From: Anaerolineae bacterium
GTDB taxonomy: Bacteria > Chloroflexota > Anaerolineae > Promineifilales > Promineifilaceae
Direction of reading: 5' to 3'
NCBI GenBank assembly: GCA_020848035.1
Contig: JADLAX010000002.1
Span: forward strand, 1-64,000
Length of the DNA stretch: 64,000 nucleotides
In this document: positions 23,553 through 31,288 of the stretch, one piece after another
Numbering within the stretch: position 1 is the stretch's first letter
Layout: each line of letters starts with the position of its first letter
Notes under the pieces: model-generated
Told to the model about the DNA's origin: nothing
The model's database searches: none
The model's input: only the letters and a program-made list of their open reading frames with translations
Made by a program: the position numbers and the translations under genes

Positions 23553-24560
23553 TTACTGACCACGCACAGTTTGGGTTGTGTCAAAATCGGGATCATCGTA
23601 CAGATGGGCCACAAATTCGCCGTAGCCGTTAAACATCAGCGTCTCGCGGCGGCCAAATTCGCCAATGCGCCGTTCCGTCGCCTGCGACCAGCGCGGATGA
23701 TCCACATTCGGGTTCACCGTGGCATAAAAACCGTACTCGTTGGGCGCAGTTTTCATCCACAAAGATTCGGGCATCGTGTCTACCAAATCAATCTTCACAA
23801 TCGACTTGATGCTCTTAAAGCCATACTTCCACGGCACCACCAGGCGAATTGGTGCGCCGTTTTGCGGCAGCAGTGCCTCGCCATACAGCCCGGTGCTCAA
23901 AATGGCCAGGTCGTTCATCGCCTCATCCAGGCGCAGCCCTTCAACGTACGGCCAGGGGAACAGCGAGCTGTTAAGGCCCGGCATATTTTCCCGATCTTGA
24001 ACCGTTTCAAAACGCACATATTTGGCCGCTGAAGTGGGTTCTACCTCATTCAGCAGCTTGGCCAGCGGGAAACCCAGCCACGGGATCACCATCGACCAGG
24101 CCTCGACGCAGCGCAGGCGGTAGATGCGTTCTTCTTGCTCAATGGCCATCAAATCTTCCAGGTCGTAGATTTTGGGCTTATTAACCAGGCCACCCACCGC
24201 AACCTGCCAGGGAGCCGTGGGGAGATTTTTAGACAGCGACGCCACGGAATCCTTGTTGATGGAAAACTCATAGTAGTTGTTGTAGGTGGTAATTTCTTCA
24301 AAGGTGTTCAGCGGATCGCCCAACTCATCGGCGGTGGCGCTGACTTTACCCGGCATGGCCGTTTGCACCGCGCTGACGTCTGCGGCGCTGGAGCCGGGTT
24401 CAGCATCGGGGCTGTCACAGGCAGCTAACAACCCACCGGCAGCAACAGCGGCCGTACTCAAGGCGGCCCCACGCATAAACTGGCGGCGGGACAGGTAGGC
24501 AGATTTAGGCGTGATTTCAGACGAAGGAATCTCAATTCCAGTGCGTTTTTTGATTAACAT
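23553..24560 (-). CDS. msrP: MsrP, molybdopterin-dependent protein-methionine-sulfoxide reductase
   Basis: 335 residues. The N-terminus carries a twin-arginine motif (SRRQFMRGAAL) and then GGLLAACDS, so it is probably a Tat-exported lipoprotein, a variation on the soluble periplasmic form of proteobacteria. The Mo-ligating cysteine is in YRLRCVEAWSMVIPW. NYYEFSINKDSV and VPWKYGFKSIKSI match the family. MsrP reduces methionine sulfoxide in exported proteins together with MsrQ, encoded 25 bases downstream. GAGG lies eight bases upstream of the start. Confidence 0.93.
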   Translation of the reverse strand: MLIKKRTGIEIPSSEITPKSAYLSRRQFMRGAALSTAAVAAGGLLAACDSPDAEPGSSAADVSAVQTAMPGKVSATADELGDPLNTFEEITTYNNYYEFSINKDSVASLSKNLPTAPWQVAVGGLVNKPKIYDLEDLMAIEQEERIYRLRCVEAWSMVIPWLGFPLAKLLNEVEPTSAAKYVRFETVQDRENMPGLNSSLFPWPYVEGLRLDEAMNDLAILSTGLYGEALLPQNGAPIRLVVPWKYGFKSIKSIVKIDLVDTMPESLWMKTAPNEYGFYATVNPNVDHPRWSQATERRIGEFGRRETLMFNGYGEFVAHLYDDPDFDTTQTVRGQ

Positions 24561-24762
24561 GGTGTTTACCTCGGTTCTATTTCCGGCTGTGCATCCATTG
24601 ACCAGAGCTGTCTGGCACCGGCAGGAGAGGCATAGCGGCCAATAAAGAATAAACCAGTGCCAGACATCTATCAGTATCTAATTATCCGCAAGGTTATGAT
24701 CTTTTTCTAAATAAATTCTTATGAGATGCTTACAGCAGCGTGGAGAAGTTGATTATCGCTCA

Positions 24763-24791
24763 AGATTGGACCAATCTTCGTGGTCCAATCT
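24763..24791. repeat. Perfect 11-base hairpin downstream of a lipoprotein gene
   Basis: AGATTGGACCA (24763-24773) pairs with 24781-24791, loop ATCTTCG. It lies 31 bases past the stop of the minus-strand lipoprotein gene and may terminate it, although no T-run is present. The rest of 24561-24821 has no recognisable gene. Confidence 0.6.
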
Positions 24792-24821
24792 GACAGGGCA
24801 GCGCATTTCTAAAATCGCAAT

Positions 24822-26018
24822 TTAGGGCGCAATGGTGATGGGCAGGCGAATTTCCTGGTAGGTGTTGCCTTCGCCAGCGGTGACGGTGAGCAGAGCCGGG
24901 CCGCTAGGGGCGTCGTCGGGAACTTCCAGGTCGATGGACCAGAAGCCAAACTGATCGGCAAAGGCTTTGCCGGTGGCTACAGGCTCGTTTGTGCCTACGG
25001 CCGTATCCAACACCAGCATAATGTCAACCGCCTGCTCCGGCACATTTACCGCCACCCCAAAGAGCGTCGTCACCTCACCAACAACAAATTCTAGCTCGCC
25101 GGAGTTGGCCAGGTGCAGCAAAACCGCCAGCGGATCATCGGCGGCACGCAGCTGGATGGGTATCAGCGCTTCGCGCCAGCCAGCTTCGCCGTATTCGCCC
25201 GTGTAGGCCACGGCACAGGCCGGGCCAGGGGTCACGTTTTGCGGCAGGATGACAAAACCGTACCAGTTGCCCTCGGCCAGCGAGATTTTTTGGGCGGCCA
25301 CAAAGTTGGTGCAGTCATCAACCAGGATGCCAATGGTGAAGGAATCATCAAGCAAGTTGCGGCTGCTGCCCTGCATGAAGAAGGCATGGCCCGCCACGGC
25401 CGTTTCTCCCTCCACCGGTCTGGCTAATGAAATGTACGGCCCGTCTGTGGCGCTGTCGAAGGCGACCTGCACCGGCTGGGCCACCTGGGCCAGATCGCCC
25501 AGGGCCACGGTGAGGGTGCCGGGTCCAGAGGCCACATCGGCCAGCGTGGCGGTGACTTCCCAGCCGCCGCTGTCATCGGGGGTGACCTGGGTGGAGACGG
25601 CCGTAAACGACCCCACTCGCAGCGTCACGGTCAGCGGATCGGTGGTGGGTGGCTGCACGTCGCCGCGAAAGGTCATCTCTCGTCCGGCCAGCAGCGTAAC
25701 CGCCGGACCCGGTTCGATGATGCTTACGGTGTAGCTGGGCATCTCCACCGTGGGCGTGAGGGTGGGCGTGGCCGTCACCACTGGCGTGGGGAACAGGGCG
25801 TCGCTGGTGGCCTGCGGTTCGGTGGGCACAATTTCGGTGGTAGGCGTGGCGGGAACGGCCGTAGCTGGCTCATCTGTTGCCGGTTCGGTGGGTGGATTTT
25901 GAGCAACGGCCGTTGCGGTTGGGGCAGTTGTGGGCGTGGCCGACGGCGCTCCGCCACAGGCCACCAGCGCCAGGAAAATCAAGCCTGGCAGTAAAAACAG
26001 GTCACTTCTCTTCTTCAC
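24822..26018 (-). CDS. Lipoprotein with repeated immunoglobulin-like (Gmad2-type) domains
   Basis: 398 residues from a GTG at 26016-26018, preceded by GAGG at eight bases; the longer ATG-started frame would read through an inverted-repeat element and put the signal peptide 52 residues in. Signal and lipobox: LLPGLIFLALVACGG. A Thr/Pro linker (about 20-85) follows. Then there are three or more beta-rich repeats with turns such as TFRGDVQP, GWEVTATLADV, and closing PITIAP. The pattern suits Gmad2/Big-type domains of surface lipoproteins, possibly involved in spore or wall processes. Exact role unknown. Confidence 0.75.
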   Translation of the reverse strand: MKKRSDLFLLPGLIFLALVACGGAPSATPTTAPTATAVAQNPPTEPATDEPATAVPATPTTEIVPTEPQATSDALFPTPVVTATPTLTPTVEMPSYTVSIIEPGPAVTLLAGREMTFRGDVQPPTTDPLTVTLRVGSFTAVSTQVTPDDSGGWEVTATLADVASGPGTLTVALGDLAQVAQPVQVAFDSATDGPYISLARPVEGETAVAGHAFFMQGSSRNLLDDSFTIGILVDDCTNFVAAQKISLAEGNWYGFVILPQNVTPGPACAVAYTGEYGEAGWREALIPIQLRAADDPLAVLLHLANSGELEFVVGEVTTLFGVAVNVPEQAVDIMLVLDTAVGTNEPVATGKAFADQFGFWSIDLEVPDDAPSGPALLTVTAGEGNTYQEIRLPITIAP

Positions 26019-26047
26019 ACGAATTTCCTCTACCAATTGAAAACCAT

Positions 26048-26128
26048 AGGAGTTACGCAGGCTGAGCTTGTCGAAGCCGATTGCGACAGGCTTCATCTCC
26101 GGTAATTGTGTGCTTTTGCGTAACTCCT
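26048..26128. repeat. 81-base inverted-repeat element upstream of the lipoprotein gene
   Basis: AGGAGTTACGCA (26048-26059) is perfectly complementary to 26117-26128. The interior carries GCTGAGCTTGTCGAAGC, a word often found in dispersed bacterial repeats. It could be a MITE-like unit. It begins 30 bases upstream of the lipoprotein GTG and may contain or disturb its promoter. Confidence 0.6.
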
Positions 26129-26260
26129 GAAAAGAACGTTGTTGGCCGCAGCGAAAAAATGATGACGCAAACGCCAATTATAACAGAGGCAGTTGCCACG
26201 CCTAACGGACGGCCGTTTGGGTTAGGCATTTGTTCATAAACCGAAAACAAGGAATGGCAT

Positions 26261-26289
26261 GTAGGGGCGACCCTTGTGGTCGCCCCTAC
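26261..26289. terminator. Strong hairpin after the PBP gene
   Basis: GTAGGGGCGACC (26261-26272) pairs perfectly with 26278-26289, loop CTTGT. It starts 15 bases past the PBP stop on the minus strand. It may be a terminator, and the exact word is also a common dispersed repeat in related genomes by my recollection. Confidence 0.7.
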
Positions 26290-26303
26290 CGGCCCGGTCT
26301 GGA

Positions 26304-29114
26304 TTACGATTCGATGACGATGGTGATGGTGTGCGGTTCTCCCACGTAGTTGCTGTCTTTCACCACGATCAGGCGCAGAAAATATTCACCTGGCGGCAGG
26401 GCATCGGCGTGCAGCATCTCCAGCGGGCCGTTGACCACCGGCTGGCTGTGCGTTTCGCCCAGCGTTACCCAGTTCACCCCGTCACCGTTGGGAATGCCCA
26501 GCTCGATTTTATAGAACTCCACCGAACCGGGCGCAAAATCGGCCGTGCCCACGATGGGCAGAACGCCGCTGACGGTATCACCCTGCGCCGGGCTGCTGAT
26601 GCGGTAGACGGCCACCCGGTTGGGATCCCGCGCCAGGGCCAGTAGATCGTCGTTGCAGACGGCCGTTGGCAGCAGCGCCACATTGTTCGCCTGGGCCCAC
26701 TCATGCGCCGCTTTCAGACTCTCCGGGTTGCGCGGCGGCGCCAGGAACAGCTGCGGCAGGGCATCGGGTGGCAGCAAGGTGGCATCGGTGCCTTCGGCCA
26801 GGTGGCAGAAAAGCTGCGGCGGCGGCGCGTCTTCATCCACCTCGGTGCCCACCAGCAGTTCGGCCGGGACGGGCGGGAGCGGCACGGCGGGCATACGCAG
26901 CACGGCCGGTTCCAGCTCTTCCCAGACCACCAGGTTGGGGTCGATGGCTTCGGGCACGGCGGGCGTGATATTTACCAGGAACAACTCCGAACCAGCGGAC
27001 GTACAGTCGACGGCCCCCAGGGTAACAGAGGCGATGTTGCACAACGGCCGTTCCTCCAACCCGTCCGGCCGCACAAACTCAGCCGCCGGGGCCACGCCGT
27101 TGATGTTCAGCGCCGCCAGCAAATCGTAGTTGGTGTAGACGGCCTGCATGTAATCGCGCCACAGCGGGGCTGCGCCGGTCAGCCCGCTGATATTGATCAT
27201 TTCGCTGTTGTCCGTGTTGCCCGTCCAGACTCCCACGACGAGCCCGGGCGTGTAGCCCATCGTCCAGTTGTCGCGGAAGTCGTTGGTGGTGCCGGTTTTG
27301 GCCGCCGCCGGGAAGGGCAGCGCCAGCGGATTGCTCTGGCCCATCGCCGGAACGCGAGCTGCGTCGTCGTCCAAAATATTGCTGATCAGGTAAGCCACCC
27401 GCGGATCAATGACGGAAACGGCCGCTTGCGGCGGCTGTTCAAACAGGGTCTCGCCATTGCTTTTTTGCACGCGCAGGATTGAGGTGGGGGTTACCTGGTT
27501 GCCGTTGTTGGCAAAAACGGCGTAGGCGGTGGTTAGCTCCAGCGGCGTCACCTCGGCCCCGCCCAGCGTCAGCGAGAGGCCGTAGTTGCTGGAATCCTGG
27601 GTCCAGCTGGTAATGCCCATCTGCCGGGCAAACTCCAGCAGGCGCGGCACGCCCAAATCTTGCAGCAGCAGCACGGCGGGGATGTTGTAGCTGTTGGCCA
27701 GGGCGGTGCGCAGACGAACGGGGCCGTGGAAACGGCCGTCGTAATTCACCGGCTCGTAGCTGCTGCCATCAAACTGCGGATACTCCACTTCCACATCCCA
27801 CAGCAGATCGGCGGCGGTCCAGGCCGGTTCGCCCGTTTCGCCTGGGGAAAGAGCGGCGGCGTAGGTGAGCGGCTTGATGCTGCTGCCCGGCTGCTGCAAG
27901 GAAAGCGTCACGTTGACGTGCCCGTCAATGCTTTCATCTTTGTAATTGACGCTGCCCAGCATGGCCAAAATCTCGCCCGTGCCCGGCTTCATGGCCACCA
28001 GGGCGGCGTTGTTCAAATTGTGCTCTGGCCCGACGGCGGCCACATGCTGCTGCGCCAGCTGCTCGGCCAGCCGCTGGTATTGCAAATCCAGGGTGGTTGT
28101 CACGCGCAGACCGCCGTTGGCTACGGCCTCGGCGCCGTACAGCGCCTCCAGCTGCTGCCGCACGTAGACGGCAAAGTGGGGCGCTTCCAGGCTCACTTCT
28201 TGCGGGGCAAAGGTGAGCGGTTCCTGGTAGGCGGCCACGGCCTCATCCTGGGTGATGAAGCCCTCGCTGACCATCAGGTTGAGCACCAGCCACTGGCGCT
28301 CTTTGGCCCCTTCCAGGTTGGTCAGCGGGTCCAGTTCTACCGGGCTTTGCGGCAAACCGGCCAGCAAAGAGGCCTGGCCCAGCGTCAGTTCCTGGGCCGA
28401 TTTTTCGAAATAGGTGTCGGCGGCGGCTTCGATGCCGTAAGCCAGGTTGCCGTAATAAATTTCGTTGAGGTACATCTCCATGATCTCATCCTTGGTGTAA
28501 TCGCGGTTCATGATCCAGGCGAGGATGATCTCTTTGGTTTTGCGGTTGTAGGAGACTTCGCTGCGCTCTTCGTAGTCGAAGGCGATGTGGCGCACAAGCT
28601 GCTGGGTGATGGTGCTGGCCCCAACGGGACGGCCGTTTGGATTCCTTAAATTTGCCACCAACGCCGCCACCAGCGAAGGAATGTCGGCCCCCGGATTTTC
28701 GTAGAAGCTGTCATCTTCCACGGCGACGGTGGCGTGGATGAGGTGAGAAGGGATTTGGGAAATGGGAACGGCCGTGCGCTTGCCCTCGCCAAAAAATTCC
28801 CAGAGCAGTTCGCCATTGCGGTCAAAAATCTGGGTCGTCTCGAACGTTTCCCGGTCGCGCGCGGCATCCAGCTTGGCAATGCCGTCCTCAATTTCCTGCG
28901 ACAGGTTGGCATAAACCAGCGTGCCCGCCACCGCGACGCCGCCAAAAACAAGCAGCGCCAGCAGCAAAATGCCGCCGATCAGGGCGCGGCCCAGGCAGCC
29001 AAAACAGCCGCGTCGCTTGCGGGCGGGCGGGGCAACATACGGGGCCTGATGCTGGGGTACATTTTGCGACATTGGCACAGGTGCCATTGGACGGGTGGTT
29101 TGGTCTTTACTCAT
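26304..29114 (-). CDS. Class A penicillin-binding protein (PBP1A-type)
   Basis: 936 residues from the ATG at 29114 with GGAG five bases upstream. A Pro-rich cytoplasmic tail, one membrane helix (about 50-75), then the GT51 glycosyltransferase: VAVEDDSFYENPG (His of the usual motif replaced by Asn), GASTITQQLVRH and RKTKEIILAW. The transpeptidase has SSIKP (nucleophile Ser and Lys), ANSYNIPAV (SxN) and AAKTGTTNDFRD (KTG). A C-terminal extension of about 230 residues contains Ig-like sequence. The enzyme polymerises and cross-links peptidoglycan outside the membrane. Confidence 0.95.
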   Translation of the reverse strand: MSKDQTTRPMAPVPMSQNVPQHQAPYVAPPARKRRGCFGCLGRALIGGILLLALLVFGGVAVAGTLVYANLSQEIEDGIAKLDAARDRETFETTQIFDRNGELLWEFFGEGKRTAVPISQIPSHLIHATVAVEDDSFYENPGADIPSLVAALVANLRNPNGRPVGASTITQQLVRHIAFDYEERSEVSYNRKTKEIILAWIMNRDYTKDEIMEMYLNEIYYGNLAYGIEAAADTYFEKSAQELTLGQASLLAGLPQSPVELDPLTNLEGAKERQWLVLNLMVSEGFITQDEAVAAYQEPLTFAPQEVSLEAPHFAVYVRQQLEALYGAEAVANGGLRVTTTLDLQYQRLAEQLAQQHVAAVGPEHNLNNAALVAMKPGTGEILAMLGSVNYKDESIDGHVNVTLSLQQPGSSIKPLTYAAALSPGETGEPAWTAADLLWDVEVEYPQFDGSSYEPVNYDGRFHGPVRLRTALANSYNIPAVLLLQDLGVPRLLEFARQMGITSWTQDSSNYGLSLTLGGAEVTPLELTTAYAVFANNGNQVTPTSILRVQKSNGETLFEQPPQAAVSVIDPRVAYLISNILDDDAARVPAMGQSNPLALPFPAAAKTGTTNDFRDNWTMGYTPGLVVGVWTGNTDNSEMINISGLTGAAPLWRDYMQAVYTNYDLLAALNINGVAPAAEFVRPDGLEERPLCNIASVTLGAVDCTSAGSELFLVNITPAVPEAIDPNLVVWEELEPAVLRMPAVPLPPVPAELLVGTEVDEDAPPPQLFCHLAEGTDATLLPPDALPQLFLAPPRNPESLKAAHEWAQANNVALLPTAVCNDDLLALARDPNRVAVYRISSPAQGDTVSGVLPIVGTADFAPGSVEFYKIELGIPNGDGVNWVTLGETHSQPVVNGPLEMLHADALPPGEYFLRLIVVKDSNYVGEPHTITIVIES

Positions 29115-29138
29115 GGTGTCTCCTAAAAACAGTTGCTG

Positions 29139-29164
29139 GTGGCTGGTGGTCAATCACCAGCCAC
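29139..29164. repeat. Word-type hairpin (CCAGCCAC words)
   Basis: GTGGCTGGTG (29139-29148) pairs perfectly with CACCAGCCAC (29155-29164). It lies just upstream of the PBP ribosome site and could affect its translation or promoter. Confidence 0.65.
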
Positions 29165-29256
29165 TAAAACGAGCCACTATAAACTGTATGGGAACGGCCG
29201 TTTCCCCACTGTTCGCCCTTTGCACGATTCATAAACGACAACCTGACGCCCAACAA

Positions 29257-29284
29257 AAAAGAGCGCCCTTGAGGACGCTCTTTT
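29257..29284 (-). terminator. Rho-independent-type terminator of the LysM surface protein gene
   Basis: AAAAGAGCG (29257-29265) pairs with CGCTCTTTT (29276-29284). A-runs and T-runs on both sides fit a bidirectional intrinsic terminator. It lies 60 bases past the stop of 29345-31036. Confidence 0.75.
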
Positions 29285-29305
29285 CGGTATTCCGTTATCC
29301 GTAAT

Positions 29306-29334
29306 CGGTAATCGGTTGTGTTTACCGATTACCG
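29306..29334. repeat. Word-type hairpin (GGTAATC words)
   Basis: CGGTAATCGGT (29306-29316) is perfectly complementary to 29324-29334, with another GTAATC copy just upstream. It stands between the terminator at 29257-29284 and the stop of the LysM protein. Confidence 0.7.
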
Positions 29335-29344
29335 TTCACCGACT

Positions 29345-31036
29345 CTAGCCGCGGCGGAGCATGACCACACCTACGCCAGCCAGCAGGACCAGGATAGCGG
29401 CAACCACCAGGACGATGCCGCCAATGCTGCTAAAGAAGCCACCTTCTTCCGCTGGTGCGGCATCACCGGTATCGGCCGTTTCGGCTGCGGTGTCGGTTGT
29501 GGTGTCGCTGGTGGAGGCATCGGCAACGGCCGTTTCCTGCGGATCAAACCGGGTTCCAAACGCCACCGAAACCTGTGCCCCTTCGGCGACAGACACAGCC
29601 CAGCTGGGCGAAGTTGTCGGCTGATAATCAGCGGGTGGGAAGATTTGCACCTGGTAGGTGTCTGGCTCCAGGTTCTCGAAGCAGTACGGCTCGCTGGCCC
29701 CGTCGGTAATGTGTGTGGTCACCGTGCTGCCGCCCCGGAAGATGGTGATGGCCGCGTCGGCCTGCAAGCCCTCGGTGGCGTCGTCTCGCGTGCCGTCGCC
29801 GTTGATGTCATCAAATGCCGCCACGCAGATCGTTCCGGTGGAAACGGCCGCTTCCGTCGCGGTCGGTTCCACAAGAGGGGCAGCCTCTTCGCTGTCGGTG
29901 CCTTCCACCTCAATCACTTCTTCGGTAGGCGCGGCTTCGGCCGATTCTTCCGTGGCACCTTCTTCGGTAGCGCTTCCTTCAGCGGGCGCTTCAGCCGTGG
30001 CTTCTGGTGCCGCCACCGTGGTACCCGGTTCCTTGATTACCAGCTCCTGCCCTACGGCAATAAAGGCCGGATTGTTGTTCAATTCCCGAATAACCGGCAG
30101 CGCTTGTTCGGGGGTCAACCCCAGCGCCGGGGCGTATTGAATGGCAATCGACCAGAAGCTGTCCCCGGTGTTCACCGTGTGAATAATCGCGCCATCAGCA
30201 CGCGGCGTGGGCGTCGGGAACGGCGTCGCGGTTGGGCCAGTCTGGGCGGGGGCACCGCCACTGCTGCCGCTGCCACCACTGCTGCCACCGGGGTTAGGCA
30301 CATTGCTGGTGGTGCCCAGCGCATACAGCCCCACACCGTCCATGAAAAAGCCGCTGTTCACGTAGGGATGACGCGATCCCATCTCCAGGAAGATGATCAT
30401 CGATTGGGCCGTGGCAGTGAAATCCCAGCTGTAGGTGATGTTGTTGAGATAAAAGCCGTTCACGTTTGCAGCCGTCCACAGCGGGCTGTAGGTCAACCCC
30501 GGGCTGAGCCAGCCAGAGCCAGTTGGCCCCACGCTAAAGCGGACAAAACCGGAGTCGTTACGATCTGGGGCTTGCTTCCCACCCTCGTAGGATTCTACGA
30601 TGTCAACAAAAATGGGGGCCGAAATGCGATAATTGCGGCCCACTTCCAGGCCAGAAACTTCCTGAGACAGCGCCATCAAAACAGGCGACCAGGGTTTGAA
30701 CATTTTCAGGGTATAGCTGCCATCTCGGAAAAAGAGAGAACGCTCGTTTAGCGGCGCATCTTCGATATACCAGACGACCGTTTCTGGCCGGTAAGCCACC
30801 GTTCCATCAGTGCCATCAAAAGGCACCCCATCCAGCCAGTGCATGCGCCAGTTATTGGGCACAGCAATCTGCGGAATGGAATCCTGGTTATAATACCCGC
30901 CTTCAAAACCAGGGTTTTGAAACAGGTTACCCGAAACAATTTCTTGCGCAGCTGCATCCCCACGAGGGAAACTGAGCACAGTGACCAATAAAGTCACTGC
31001 CAGCAGCAGTACGCTTTTCGCAACTTTGTTTTTCAT
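29345..31036 (-). CDS. Surface protein with LysM and SdrD-B-like domains and C-terminal membrane anchor
   Basis: 563 residues from the ATG at 31036, preceded by GGAGG at seven bases. Signal peptide (VLLLAVTLLVTVLSFPRG...AAAQ). Residues ~30-225 form a beta-sandwich-like, probably carbohydrate-binding domain (NPGFEGGYYNQDSIPQIAVP). A Gly/Ser linker leads to a LysM domain (HTVNTGDSFWSIAIQY...QELVIKEPG). A Glu/Ala/Thr-rich linker leads to an SdrD-B-like domain (VAAFDDINGDGTRDDATEGL). The end is a hydrophobic anchor with a MLRRG tail. Probably tethers the cell surface to peptidoglycan. A terminator lies downstream. Confidence 0.82.
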   Translation of the reverse strand: MKNKVAKSVLLLAVTLLVTVLSFPRGDAAAQEIVSGNLFQNPGFEGGYYNQDSIPQIAVPNNWRMHWLDGVPFDGTDGTVAYRPETVVWYIEDAPLNERSLFFRDGSYTLKMFKPWSPVLMALSQEVSGLEVGRNYRISAPIFVDIVESYEGGKQAPDRNDSGFVRFSVGPTGSGWLSPGLTYSPLWTAANVNGFYLNNITYSWDFTATAQSMIIFLEMGSRHPYVNSGFFMDGVGLYALGTTSNVPNPGGSSGGSGSSGGAPAQTGPTATPFPTPTPRADGAIIHTVNTGDSFWSIAIQYAPALGLTPEQALPVIRELNNNPAFIAVGQELVIKEPGTTVAAPEATAEAPAEGSATEEGATEESAEAAPTEEVIEVEGTDSEEAAPLVEPTATEAAVSTGTICVAAFDDINGDGTRDDATEGLQADAAITIFRGGSTVTTHITDGASEPYCFENLEPDTYQVQIFPPADYQPTTSPSWAVSVAEGAQVSVAFGTRFDPQETAVADASTSDTTTDTAAETADTGDAAPAEEGGFFSSIGGIVLVVAAILVLLAGVGVVMLRRG

Positions 31037-31172
31037 CTTCTTTCCTCCACACATACATCAATGCCCGGTGGTGAAATTTTTGCTAGGCATTGTCTCTTCC
31101 TGGTGTCAACGCCAGTTTGAACGCCATATCAAAACCCTGTCTGGGTGGCTGGCGCAACCACAGACAAAAATA

Positions 31173-31244
31173 TAGCGCAATCATAAATTGCGCTAGAAAC
31201 AAGTGAAAATTGTAACATAGCGCTCAGGAAACAACAATTTTCAC
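31173..31244. promoter_or_regulatory. Two perfect inverted repeats in the divergent promoter region
   Basis: TAGCGCAAT (31173-31181) pairs with 31187-31195, and GTGAAAATTGT (31203-31213) pairs with 31234-31244. They lie between divergent genes starting at 31036 and 31289. A TATGAT box at 31254-31259 could be the -10 of the right-hand gene. Operators or RNA hairpins are both possible. Confidence 0.45.
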
Positions 31245-31288
31245 GAGGTGTGGTATGATCCTGCGCGAGAGCAATTATTGATACAACC

